A stretch of 14,276 nt of DNA from Sandaracinaceae bacterium (GCA_012514415.1 JAAZAH010000381.1:1-14276); one strand, 5' to 3'; shown: positions 7,572 through 14,276, counted from the first letter of the stretch. The notes: generated by a model from the sequence alone, not told the origin. Numbers and translations are program-made.

Positions 7572-8534
7572 ATGAACGACACACTCACACCCAAACCTCC
7601 CCGGATCTACCAGCATGTGGCTCGAGCCGAGTGGGGGAACGCCGTTTTACTCGAAGAACTGGCCGATCGACGCATCTTCCGCTTCGAGGATGGAAAAGAG
7701 CGGACGATCCACGCGAACTTCTGGGAGAAGATGCAGGTCCAGGACCTCGATCCGGAAGAAGCGTACGAGATTCAATCGCGCGCGCTCGCAGGGGTTGAGG
7801 CGAAGCGTGTGCGTAAAGTGCGGGTCCCGCGCGCTAAAAAGCTCCCGAAGAAGCCCGACATCACGTTCGAGGAGCAGCTCGAGGTCTTCAAGGGGGAGTA
7901 CGAGATTGGCTTCCCGGATGTGCGCTTCCGCGCGGCGAGCGTCGATAAGGCCATCAAGCGCGCGGGCGATCTCCTCTCCGCTGAAAAGCTCGGACCGCTG
8001 CTTGAGGCCGGTGATTTCGAGGGCGTCTTCAAGGCCGCCGTCAAGGTCATCGAAGGCTTCAAGAGCGGCGTGCCCAAGCGCGAACGCGATGGCTTCGCCG
8101 AGCTCGATCCCGAGCGCTACGAGGCGTTTGCGGAGGCGCTCAACGCGCTTCTCCACGGCGAAGGCGCGATCGCCGAGCGCTTCGATGCGCTGATCGAGGC
8201 GCTCGGCGGCGAAGAGAATGTGGGTTGGCAGCTCTCCTCGGCCTTCGGCGCCTTGGTGTACCCCAACGATTTCCTCTTCATCCGCCCCTCGGTGATGCGG
8301 AAGCAGGCGCTCATCGTCGACGTCTACCCGAAGGTAATGAAGAACCCGACGGGCGCGGTCTATGAGCAGCTCCTCGAGGCGGGCATCAAGCTTCGCGATA
8401 AGCTCATCGAGGCCGAGCAGCATCCGAAGGATCTCCTCGACGTCGCGCAGTTTGCCCTCAGGACGCTCAAGGCGCCTGCGGCCAAAAAGTCGGCCGAGGC
8501 GGAGAGCGAGCAAGAGGACGAGTCGATCGCTTAG
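7572..8534 (+). CDS. Unrecognised 320-residue cytoplasmic protein
   Basis: I do not recognise this protein. It has no signal peptide or membrane segment and only one tryptophan-rich patch. Residues ~12-55 (AEWGNAVLLEEL, then FRFEDGKERTIHANFWEKM) alternate strand-like segments around an EDGKER turn, and recall the small Tudor/CarD-like beta-barrels of some transcription- and helicase-associated proteins. That is a fold impression only. A basic linker (~75-97, VRKVRVPRAKKLPKKP) leads to a mostly helical region (~98-300) with a conserved-looking core around VGWQLSSAFGALVYPNDFLFIRPS (217-240). The tail (301-320) is acidic. The ATG at 7572 is the only start giving the whole N-terminal domain; no clear ribosome-binding site precedes it. 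The gene ends at a strong terminator, so it is probably expressed alone. Confidence 0.75.
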   Translation: MNDTLTPKPPRIYQHVARAEWGNAVLLEELADRRIFRFEDGKERTIHANFWEKMQVQDLDPEEAYEIQSRALAGVEAKRVRKVRVPRAKKLPKKPDITFEEQLEVFKGEYEIGFPDVRFRAASVDKAIKRAGDLLSAEKLGPLLEAGDFEGVFKAAVKVIEGFKSGVPKRERDGFAELDPERYEAFAEALNALLHGEGAIAERFDALIEALGGEENVGWQLSSAFGALVYPNDFLFIRPSVMRKQALIVDVYPKVMKNPTGAVYEQLLEAGIKLRDKLIEAEQHPKDLLDVAQFALRTLKAPAAKKSAEAESEQEDESIA

Positions 8535-8570
8535 CGATCCGCGAAGGGCGCTCGAAATGAGCGCGGTCCG

Positions 8571-8604
8571 AAGGCGATGGGCAGTGGGGCCGATCGCCTT
8601 TTTT
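8571..8604 (+). terminator. Intrinsic terminator after the 320-residue protein gene
   Basis: The arms AAGGCGAT (8571-8578) and ATCGCCTT (8593-8600) are exact reverse complements around a 14-nt loop, and the 3' arm runs into six T (8599-8604). A second perfect hairpin, GCGCTC-GAAAT-GAGCGC (8548-8564), sits just upstream. Polarity fits only the plus strand. The remaining ~165 bp up to the converging acyltransferase stop hold short GC-rich hairpins but no T tract for the minus strand. Confidence 0.82.
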
Positions 8605-8768
8605 GTGCGCGTCTTGGGGCCGCCTTCGTTCCAGAGCGCCTTGACGTCCTCGGGACGGCCTCCAAAGCGGGGCCTTGAGTTTCTCTCTTCTGAGCGCGTC
8701 AGCGACCCGGCGCAGCGAGCGATGGCGCGCCCCGGATCCGCTGGGTCTGCCGTCTTTGGACGCGCCCC

Positions 8769-9953
8769 TCAGGATCGCCAGAAAAACAGGAAGACGAGCA
8801 GCGCCGTCATGCTCCAGCGAGCAAGATCGAATGCGCGCGGCTGCCGCGTCTTCGCTTGATGCCAGACCCAAGCGAGGAGTCCGGTCGCACCGAGCACGGC
8901 GAGGAAACAGAGGGTCGATTCGGCCACGCTCAGCGAGTATTTGTACTGACGCGCGAGCGCCTTATTGAGCGGGCTTCCATAGAGCAAAAAGAGATGGCTC
9001 ACGTAGATGACGAGCGTCTCTTGCCCAAGAACCTGAACCGTGCGGCCCACGGGATTTTCGAGAAGCCTCGGTAGGAGCTGCGTAAGCGTCGCGAGGGCGC
9101 CTAGGACGGCCCATACGACGCCGATTCGCACAAAGAAGAAGAAGGGCCCGACGACCCAGTAGTTGTGCGGCCCGTAGACCGTTTCGAGGTCGATCGCTTG
9201 GGTGAGCCACTCGCCCGCAAAATAGGTGAGGACGCCGAGTCCAAGGAGCCACGGCCCCGCCTTTAGCTTGAAGCTCCGCGTCCGCTCATCGAAGAGAAAA
9301 TACGCCGTGACGATCCCGCTAAGAAGGAAGGCGCTAAAGGGCGCCAGCGGGAAATACGAGCGAAAATGCGAATCGGGGCCCGAGCGCTGGATGAACCCGG
9401 CGAGTGCCCGCGGCACGTTCTCGAGATTCAGCTGCGCAAGCGCGGGCGCGATGGCAACGGCAAGCACCGCGAGCGCGCCTAGCACCCACGTATACCGACG
9501 CGGCTTTCGGAGGGTGATGACGAGGAGTTCGGCGACGAGGAGGGTGATGCCGATGTTGTGGAGCGCATCAACCTTGAGAATCCGGGCCATCCGCGCATCT
9601 GAAGAGGCGAGCACGGAGCCGAGGCTAAGCTGCGGCAGCTGCACCCAGTAGGCGATGACGAGGAGAAGGAAATAGCGCTCGAAGCGTTTTCGCAGCGTCT
9701 CGCCCCAGCTGAGGTGCTTGTCCCAGCCGCGAAACGTCGTGAGACCGAAGGCGAGTCCGCTTGCAAAAAGGAAGATGGGCGCCGTGAAGCCGTGGATGTA
9801 TTCGTGCCAGCGGAACCAGGTCTCGCCGCGCACGTCTTGGGTCAAGACTTCACGAAAGACGTGCCCCTGCACCATCAAGAGGACGGCGAGGAAGCGGAGT
9901 AAATCGAGCGCCAAGAAGCGCTGCTTGGTTTTGCCTTCGGGCGTCGCGTTCAT
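8769..9953 (-). CDS. Multi-pass membrane acyltransferase (HGSNAT/DUF1624-like)
   Basis: An integral inner-membrane protein of 394 residues with about ten hydrophobic helices. The start LALDLLRFLAVLLMVQGH (~14-31) carries the DxxR and following His expected of membrane acyltransferases related to heparan-alpha-glucosaminide N-acetyltransferase. Other helices lie near 57-72, 92-107, 134-148, 155-173, 203-221, 232-250, 264-290, 310-326, 346-366 and 380-393. Such proteins move acetyl or other acyl groups across the membrane onto sugars or lipids; the acceptor here cannot be inferred. The ATG at 9953 lacks a good Shine-Dalgarno sequence. The gene upstream on the same strand (138 residues) ends 137 bp away with a weak terminator between, so co-transcription is uncertain. 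Downstream it converges with the 320-residue protein gene. An acyltransferase_3 family member is the main alternative. Confidence 0.75.
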   Translation of the reverse strand: MNATPEGKTKQRFLALDLLRFLAVLLMVQGHVFREVLTQDVRGETWFRWHEYIHGFTAPIFLFASGLAFGLTTFRGWDKHLSWGETLRKRFERYFLLLVIAYWVQLPQLSLGSVLASSDARMARILKVDALHNIGITLLVAELLVITLRKPRRYTWVLGALAVLAVAIAPALAQLNLENVPRALAGFIQRSGPDSHFRSYFPLAPFSAFLLSGIVTAYFLFDERTRSFKLKAGPWLLGLGVLTYFAGEWLTQAIDLETVYGPHNYWVVGPFFFFVRIGVVWAVLGALATLTQLLPRLLENPVGRTVQVLGQETLVIYVSHLFLLYGSPLNKALARQYKYSLSVAESTLCFLAVLGATGLLAWVWHQAKTRQPRAFDLARWSMTALLVFLFFWRS

Positions 9954-10033
9954 CGTTCAGAGGGGCGGGCTCAGGGCGCGGACCGATGCGACCGGGCGCC
10001 GAGAGCGCGCTATGAAGACGGAGAGGTAACACG

Positions 10034-10070
10034 AAACCCGCGAGGGTCGATCGCTTTCGCCCTCTTGCGG
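10034..10070 (-). terminator. Weak candidate terminator after the 138-residue protein gene
   Basis: Read on the minus strand, CCGC-AA-GAGGG (10070-10060) pairs with CCCTC-GCGG (10046-10038). This leaves a 13-nt loop and a two-base bulge, and is followed by GTTTCGTG. The T run is only three bases, so this may be a pause or nothing. It lies 21 bp past the stop codon, a sensible place. Confidence 0.25.
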
Positions 10071-10090
10071 CCGACGCGGCGATCCGGAAT

Positions 10091-10507
10091 TCAAGCGGGC
10101 ATGGCATTTTTACCCTGCCGCGGCAGCCGTAGTGCGCCGCGGGCTCGATCCGGATCGCGAAAGAGCTGAACCTCGGGATGCTCCGGATCGAGTGGACGCG
10201 GGATGGGTTCGGCCTGATCGGGGGTCAGGACCAGGAACCCGGCGCGCCGAAAGCCGCGGATAAGGCGGCGGCGGTGGTGGAGCAGCGCCCCAGCCGTCCA
10301 CTCGCCGTGGTTCGACCGCGGCCCATGCCTAAGATCGAGTAAAATCGAGTGCTCGGAGCGATCGATTCCGACGAGGCGGCCGTAGAGAAGAACGAGCGCC
10401 TCATCGAGCGCAAAAAGGCTGAGATAGGGCTTCGAAGTGCGCGTACACCAGACGATGCTTTCGGACTCGAGTGTCACCTTCCAGAATTCGTCCAAGCGAT
10501 GGCTCAT
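10091..10507 (-). CDS. Unrecognised 138-residue protein
   Basis: A small soluble protein I cannot assign. The first ~95 residues alternate predicted strands and helices (VWCTRTS, then SKPYLSLFALDEALVLLYGR, then SILLDLRHGPRSN, then a long basic helix ~72-90, then FLVLTPD). The SILLDLRHGPRSN segment followed by a basic helix is reminiscent of small STAS/SpoIIAA-like proteins of delta-proteobacterial type, but this is only a resemblance. The C-terminal ~40 residues are proline- and arginine-rich. The start is well supported: a GGGGAG ribosome-binding sequence (10518-10513 on the minus strand) lies 5 nt before the ATG. It diverges from the Lrp/AsnC gene across 137 bp, which makes shared or cross regulation possible. 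Confidence 0.65.
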   Translation of the reverse strand: MSHRLDEFWKVTLESESIVWCTRTSKPYLSLFALDEALVLLYGRLVGIDRSEHSILLDLRHGPRSNHGEWTAGALLHHRRRLIRGFRRAGFLVLTPDQAEPIPRPLDPEHPEVQLFRDPDRARGALRLPRQGKNAMPA

Positions 10508-10589
10508 CTCTTCTCCCCGAGCGCCGACGAGGCTCTCCCTCCGAAAAATCTACGGTGAGGCGCGCATTTCATTCCCTTTCAAGAGGCGC

Positions 10590-10618
10590 TTGACCGGCTT
10601 GGGCTGAACGTGTAGGGG
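10590..10618 (+). promoter_or_regulatory. Candidate sigma70-like promoter of the Lrp/AsnC gene
   Basis: TTGACC (10590-10595) is a near-consensus -35, 17 bp before TAGGGG (10613-10618). The -10 matches poorly, though it is preceded by TG. The start of transcription would lie ~20 nt before the ATG at 10645, and GGAG (10632-10635) would fall within the leader. Confidence 0.3.
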
Positions 10619-10644
10619 ATCGATACCGCGCGGAGAACCACCTA

Positions 10645-11175
10645 ATGAAATTTGGCTCAGGCACTCTCACCCTCGATCGCATCGACTATCTTCTCCTCGA
10701 CGCGCTCCAGAACGACGCCAAGATCTCGCTCAAACGCATCGGCGAACAGGTCGGGCTTTCGGCGCCCTCCGTACTTGAACGCGTCCGCAAATTGGAGCAG
10801 GCTGGGGCCATTCGCGGATATTTCGCCGAGCTCGACGCGCGAAAGGTCGGAATCGATGTGGGCGCCTTCATCGGTGTGACGATTCGGAATCCGCCTTCGA
10901 TGAACGCCTTCGAGCAATGGGTCGTGACCGAGCCCCTCATTCAAGAATGCCACCACGTCACGGGTGGGTTCTCCTTGGTCCTCAAGGTTAAGGCGCCGAC
11001 CACGCGCGATCTCGAGCAGCTCATCCGCCGGATTCGTTCGCTCGAAGGTGTCGAGCGGACGGAAACAATGGTCGTCCTCTCGAGCACGAAAGAGAAGATG
11101 CAAATCGCGCTCGAGATCCCCGAAGAAGACGAAGCCCCGCGCGAGCGGAGGTCTCGCCGTAGAAGCTCGAGCTGA
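10645..11175 (+). CDS. Lrp/AsnC family transcriptional regulator
   Basis: A DNA-binding regulator of the feast/famine family, 176 residues. The N-terminal winged helix-turn-helix (~10-58) shows the family pattern LDRIDYLLLDALQNDAK, then RIGEQVGLSAPSVLERVRKLEQAGAIRGY. The RAM ligand-binding domain (~68-148) contains the HHVTGGFSLVLKV strand that forms the effector pocket in relatives, which sense amino acids and assemble as dimers to octamers. The last ~18 residues (EEDEAPRERR onward) are charged and end in an Arg/Ser-rich tail longer than usual for the family, possibly an extra DNA contact. The ATG at 10645 is set by GGAG at 10632-10635 (9-nt spacing). It is transcribed divergently from the 138-residue protein gene, a common arrangement for Lrp-family targets, and ends 23 bp from the converging patatin gene. 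Confidence 0.93.
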   Translation: MKFGSGTLTLDRIDYLLLDALQNDAKISLKRIGEQVGLSAPSVLERVRKLEQAGAIRGYFAELDARKVGIDVGAFIGVTIRNPPSMNAFEQWVVTEPLIQECHHVTGGFSLVLKVKAPTTRDLEQLIRRIRSLEGVERTETMVVLSSTKEKMQIALEIPEEDEAPRERRSRRRSSS

Positions 11176-11198
11176 GCCGGAATTCACTCGCGGGGCGC

Positions 11199-12710
11199 TC
11201 AGGCGGGCGGGGGAAGAATCGAGCTTAGCCGCTTGTACCGTCCGCTCGCCGTCGTTTGAATGCGATGATCCGGACGAAAGGTGATCGGCTCGAGCGCTTT
11301 CGCGACGTAGGGAAGGTGCACGAGCATCGTCGACCGGCCCCACTCGATGGCGCGGTTCAGCTTTCGCGGTGAGGGGAGGACGCTCATCGGCGAGAGCGTC
11401 GGCGTGAAATTGATCTTCCGGTTCCAATATCGGCGATTCAACGCGACCTGGAGCTGAATCACAGCCTCGAGCGGATGGAGCGCGATATGCCCCGGGCTTA
11501 GCTGCGGATGGAAACAATCGAAGGCGAGGATGTAGGCGTTTCGCGTGCCGATTCGGCCCTCACGGACACGTCGCCATGCGGTCTTCGCCGGGACGTTATT
11601 CGCAAGGCCACCATCGACAAGCGCGACCACATCCTCGCGGCGCAAGAGCTCGCCGCAGATCGCGCGCATCCGATAATCCTTCCGCGCGATATCGTAATGG
11701 AGGATGCCGGGGACAGCGGCTGAGAAACCGGCTGCATCGATCGCATCGAATTCGCGCGTGAGCTCATCGGCCCCGAGCACGATCTCCTTGACCACTCTGG
11801 GATTGGCGAACCCGACGAGGCGGACGACTTGGCTCGCGAGCTGCGCACGGAGTTCGAGCGGACCGGGGCGTTTATCGCCGGGTAGATGGTGCGTCTTCGC
11901 GTACTCGTCGAACTCGGCTCCGACGGACCCACGCCGGATGCCCGCCACAATGGGTTCGAAGGGGATCTCGAGGTCGGCGAGGGTGTAGCTCTCTCCCGTA
12001 GGATGCCTAAAGGTCGGCCCGAGGCCCGAGTGGAGGAAGAGCCTGAACACGCCGGGGAGGCCGTAGTTCGCCTTCATACTGATGACGCGGAAGACCTCTT
12101 CGGGACGGAGCCGATTGCCGAGCGCGATGTATTCATCGAGATCGGCCCAGCGGGTTTTCGCGCGGAAGAGACCGAGCATCGCGCCGATGGAGGAGCCCAT
12201 CAGGAAACGTGGAATGATCCCCGCGTTTTGGAGGACGTCGTAGGCGCCGACATAAACATACCCCGCTCCGCCTCCTCCTCCGCCAACATTCACAAGGCTC
12301 TTGATGGAGATTTCATCGTCGAGCTCATCGCGCGAAAAATCGTTGGCGTGGTTTCGGAGGATGTCTTCGCGCGCTTCCGAGAGGCGATCCTGGAAAAAGT
12401 GGATGGCCTCGTCGGCCGCGCGGAGCCGGCGACGCGGGGTGAGCTCGCTCAAAAGGGGCCCCGCGAGGCGAGCAAGAACGAGGCGCCGGAACTTTCCATG
12501 CGCCTCGCTTCTTATGGTGACGTCGGGGCGCTCGATGCGCTCCCCTTCGCGAGCCGCGCCGGGTTGGAAGGTCTCGAGTCTTGCGAGCGAGAGCGCGTAT
12601 CGAAGCAATCCTTCGCGCTCAGGGGGGAGCGGAGCTCTCGCATCCACGAGCGCCTCAATGAGGCGGTTCTCCATTCGCTGGAGGCGTAACTGCTCTTCTA
12701 GCCTCGACAT
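11199..12710 (-). CDS. Patatin-like phospholipase
   Basis: A Ser-Asp dyad lipid acyl hydrolase of 503 residues. The patatin domain (~138-385) contains all three signatures: the glycine-rich oxyanion loop GGGGGGAG (143-150), the nucleophile elbow GSSIG with Ser174, and the DGG motif with Asp366 (VDGGLANNVPA). A helical, arginine-rich N-terminal region (~1-135) and a ~115-residue C-terminal extension flank the domain. There is no signal peptide or membrane segment, so it acts in the cytoplasm or is delivered by another route. The ATG at 12710 was preferred to the upstream GTG at 12821. The latter would run translation through the terminator of the preceding gene and the promoter-like pair, and it adds 37 residues of no protein character. 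No clear Shine-Dalgarno sequence precedes 12710. It may remodel phospholipids or release stored acyl chains; the substrate is unknown. Confidence 0.9.
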   Translation of the reverse strand: MSRLEEQLRLQRMENRLIEALVDARAPLPPEREGLLRYALSLARLETFQPGAAREGERIERPDVTIRSEAHGKFRRLVLARLAGPLLSELTPRRRLRAADEAIHFFQDRLSEAREDILRNHANDFSRDELDDEISIKSLVNVGGGGGGAGYVYVGAYDVLQNAGIIPRFLMGSSIGAMLGLFRAKTRWADLDEYIALGNRLRPEEVFRVISMKANYGLPGVFRLFLHSGLGPTFRHPTGESYTLADLEIPFEPIVAGIRRGSVGAEFDEYAKTHHLPGDKRPGPLELRAQLASQVVRLVGFANPRVVKEIVLGADELTREFDAIDAAGFSAAVPGILHYDIARKDYRMRAICGELLRREDVVALVDGGLANNVPAKTAWRRVREGRIGTRNAYILAFDCFHPQLSPGHIALHPLEAVIQLQVALNRRYWNRKINFTPTLSPMSVLPSPRKLNRAIEWGRSTMLVHLPYVAKALEPITFRPDHRIQTTASGRYKRLSSILPPPA

Positions 12711-12715
12711 GGTTT

Positions 12716-12757
12716 GACCGTGCGGTCGAGAATATGCGCGATCGCACGAATCTTCAA
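12716..12757 (-). promoter_or_regulatory. Sigma70-like promoter with palindromes before the patatin gene
   Basis: On the minus strand TTGAAG (12757-12752) and TATTCT (12734-12729) are exactly 17 bp apart, each matching the consensus at four of six positions. Transcription would start near 12722, ~12 nt before the ATG. The predicted start lies inside a dyad GACCG-CA-CGGTC (12727-12716), and the spacer between the hexamers contains the 8-bp palindrome GCGATCGC (12738-12745). Both are placed where a repressor could act. The promoter sits just downstream of the terminator of the preceding gene. Confidence 0.5.
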
Positions 12758-12777
12758 TTTTCTTACGCGCTTCGATG

Positions 12778-12811
12778 AAAAAAAGCGCAGGTTCAGTGGG
12801 GAAACCTCCGC
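12778..12811 (-). terminator. Intrinsic terminator after the carotenoid oxygenase gene
   Basis: Read on the minus strand, GCG-G-AGGTT pairs with AACCT-G-CGC (five plus three pairs around one G-G mismatch) over a 9-nt loop. A final G and then seven T (12784-12778) follow. It begins 22 bp after the stop codon of the carotenoid oxygenase. It separates that gene from the patatin and argues that the patatin starts at 12710. Confidence 0.75.
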
Positions 12812-12832
12812 ATCGGAGCACATCTTAGGGGC

Positions 12833-14254
12833 TTAGGCGCGGCGGAATGAGCCATGAAAACCGAGCGGAATCGAGCGATCGACGATCGCCTTAGCGATGG
12901 GCTCGAACCGCTGCGCGTCGAGGACGATGAGCGACGATCGCTCCTCTTCGAGGTGTCCGCCGACGCTGAGGATTACCCCAGCGCCTTCTTTCTCCTCCGA
13001 CGGATCGGCGACGAAGATTGGCTCGCCGTAAAAATAATCGGGGTCGTGATGGTGCCGCGTCTCGCCGGTTTCGAGATTGAGCTGAACGAGTGTCGAGCGC
13101 GGCCGGCCGCTTTCATCGCTCGTCATCGAGGCACCGAAGGCGAGAAGATGTCGGGCACCCTCGCGCCGCGAACGGTCGAGGCCCGGAAATTCGAGCCTCT
13201 CGCTGAAAAGACGCTCGAACTTCACTGGGTGGGCATCCCTGCTTAGGCGCGCACGGAGATAGCGCGCACCGAGCGTCGGGTAGCCGTCGAGGAGGCGGTC
13301 CACGCTGAGCGCGTCGACGATGGAGGGATCGTCGAAGCCGATGAGATCGACGATGAGCTCATCGCCGCTCTCGAATTGGTTCACGACGTGAAAGCAGAAA
13401 TAATCCTCGGTCGGGTATCGGAGCGTTCGACCGGTTTCGAGATCGATGCGTAGAAGGGCGCTCTCCTTCTTCCCGGAGTGAACGAACGCCTTTTTGAACG
13501 AGCGGTTCGAAAAAAGCATCCGGATCGGCGAGATCTTGAGCGAGTGATCGAAGATCACGACATCGCGCCCCGAAAATCCGAACGAATGGATATAAGGCGG
13601 ATTGAACGTTCCGAATCTCGCGATGATCTCGCGTCTTTTTGAACCGAGCGGCTGACGGTAAACGAGGAGCTCGCTCCGCGGCCCAAATTTCGTCGCCACG
13701 TTCACGATGGACCGGCTGGCTCGCTCGTATGCAGGATGCGCCGTCATCACCATCGCCGACGGGAGCCGATCGTCGTATTGAAAGAGGCCCCGACTTTCGA
13801 GCGTTTCCGGATCGATCAGGTGCTGTTTCGGGCTCTCCGTCATGGCGAGGAGTGCGTCCTCCGAGATCGGCACGATGTGCACGTTCGTGTTGTCCGTGAT
13901 CTTGGGGATGGGCTTGAGAATCCGCTGCAAGAGCGGGCGGCGGCTATCGGTCCCGAAATGCCCGATTTCGTAGCGGCCTTCCAAAAGATCGCGGCGCGTC
14001 TCTGAGGCGAGGAGGCGTTGTTTGTACCGGGCACGCCCGGGCTCGAGCTCAAAGGCGTAAATCAAGCCGAGGCCATCGAAGAGATGGTCCACCGCAAACT
14101 TCGCGCCCTTGAAGATGGCGGGCGCCGTGCGGAAGAGGCCGCCCCGGAGGTAGTCGGGGAGCGTCCCCTCGATGCTGCACGTCGCTTCATCGAGAACGGT
14201 GCTTGGTGACGAGGAGCGATAGGGAGCGTAATCTGCGAGGTTTCGTGTCGTCAT
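12833..14254 (-). CDS. Carotenoid oxygenase (carotenoid/apocarotenoid cleavage, RPE65/CCD family)
   Basis: A non-heme iron enzyme of 473 residues that splits a double bond of a carotenoid, apocarotenoid or related alkene with O2. The family folds as a seven-bladed propeller whose iron is held by four histidines. All four are recognisable here: His173 (TAHP), His223 (YIHSFG), His289 (FCFHVVN) and His467 (GFHGSF). The second-shell motif GEPIFVA (410-416) and the early NTNVHIVPI segment (122-130) also fit, and the latter recalls the animal BCO/RPE65 branch. Length is normal for a bacterial member, with no signal peptide. The ATG at 14254 has only a weak AGAAAG before it, inside an overlapping dyad. 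No phytoene synthase, desaturase or rhodopsin gene lies in the window, so the product (retinal or another apocarotenoid) cannot be inferred. The downstream patatin has its own signals. Confidence 0.92.
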   Translation of the reverse strand: MTTRNLADYAPYRSSSPSTVLDEATCSIEGTLPDYLRGGLFRTAPAIFKGAKFAVDHLFDGLGLIYAFELEPGRARYKQRLLASETRRDLLEGRYEIGHFGTDSRRPLLQRILKPIPKITDNTNVHIVPISEDALLAMTESPKQHLIDPETLESRGLFQYDDRLPSAMVMTAHPAYERASRSIVNVATKFGPRSELLVYRQPLGSKRREIIARFGTFNPPYIHSFGFSGRDVVIFDHSLKISPIRMLFSNRSFKKAFVHSGKKESALLRIDLETGRTLRYPTEDYFCFHVVNQFESGDELIVDLIGFDDPSIVDALSVDRLLDGYPTLGARYLRARLSRDAHPVKFERLFSERLEFPGLDRSRREGARHLLAFGASMTSDESGRPRSTLVQLNLETGETRHHHDPDYFYGEPIFVADPSEEKEGAGVILSVGGHLEEERSSLIVLDAQRFEPIAKAIVDRSIPLGFHGSFRRA

Positions 14255-14276
14255 CTTTCTAATGTAAAGATTAGAA
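14253..14276. promoter_or_regulatory. Two overlapping dyads at the carotenoid oxygenase start
   Basis: TTCTAAT (14257-14263) and ATTAGAA (14270-14276) are exact reverse complements 6 bp apart. ATCTTT (14253-14258) and AAAGAT (14266-14271) are also exact reverse complements, 7 bp apart, so two dyads overlap over 24 bp. The element lies directly against the ATG and runs to the window edge, so it may be longer. It could be an operator or an RNA hairpin hiding the start. It does not match an operator I know. Confidence 0.45.

Noticed and set aside
8605..8768. Possible gene remnant between the converging 320-residue protein and acyltransferase genes
   Set aside because: One minus-strand frame continuing past the acyltransferase stop has codon use like real genes, but it has no start, no recognisable product and runs on as antisense. 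A plus-strand frame looks equally plausible, so neither is convincing.
12738..12745. GCGATCGC as a cyanobacterial HIP1-type repeat
   Set aside because: I noted only this copy as a feature. The gene content gives no support for a cyanobacterial host, and GATC-centred octamers occur by chance in GC-rich DNA.
12711..12821. Upstream GTG start for the patatin gene
   Set aside because: The extension overlaps the intrinsic terminator of the carotenoid oxygenase gene and the promoter-like hexamers, so it is unlikely to be translated.
12710..12833. Carotenoid oxygenase and patatin as one operon acting on carotenoid esters
   Set aside because: They share a strand, but a good terminator and a separate promoter-like pair lie between them.
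1..14276. CRISPR arrays, tRNA or rRNA genes, insertion sequences
   Set aside because: I saw no regularly spaced repeats, no cloverleaf-like segment with a TTCGA arm, no transposase motif and no flanking target duplications on reading both strands. A covariance search was not possible here.

Overview
This 14.3-kb window is bacterial chromosomal DNA, GC-rich by eye, with the strong third-position C/G preference of high-GC genomes. A lipobox protein and a periplasmic-type LysM/MepA endopeptidase point to a Gram-negative host. The gene style (long stand-alone SNF2 ATPase, LysM-peptidase fusion, patatin, carotenoid oxygenase, several unassignable proteins) would suit a Myxococcota/Bradymonadota-like lineage. 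That placement is only an impression, because no rRNA or diagnostic marker gene is present.

Layout, left to right. (1) The 3' end of an unidentified helical protein (+), a candidate terminator, and a ~350-bp AT-rich gap. (2) A secreted lipoprotein glycoside hydrolase resembling GH30 (+), preceded by two identical 11-bp palindromes. (3) A 1283-residue SWIM/SNF2 ATPase (+). (4) A gap with a perfect 15-bp inverted repeat, then a triple-LysM MepA-type murein endopeptidase (+). (5) An unrecognised 320-residue protein (+) closed by a clear intrinsic terminator. (6) A ten-or-so-helix membrane acyltransferase (-), converging on gene 5. (7) A 138-residue unrecognised protein (-), divergent from (8) an Lrp/AsnC regulator (+). 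(9) A patatin-like phospholipase (-), tail to tail with the regulator. (10) A carotenoid oxygenase (-) reaching the right edge, with an overlapping dyad just upstream of its start.

The genes look like mostly independent transcription units rather than one operon. Several boundaries carry their own signals: terminators after genes 1, 5 and 10, and a promoter-like pair in front of the patatin. Envelope functions recur (surface glycosidase, murein hydrolase, membrane acyltransferase, phospholipase), but no multi-gene pathway can be read from the order. The carotenoid oxygenase has no carotenoid biosynthesis genes beside it here. I found no mobile element, integrase, CRISPR array, rRNA or tRNA.

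I do not see a convincing new multi-gene system. The observations most worth following are short regulatory-looking DNA elements (twin palindromes before the glycosidase, the long inverted repeat at 6035-6106, the dyads before the carotenoid oxygenase and the patatin), the large unassigned N-terminal half of the SNF2 protein, and the two unrecognised proteins. Two gene starts were moved downstream of the longest reading frame: the LysM/MepA protein (signal peptide at 6292) and the patatin (terminator and promoter upstream of 12710).
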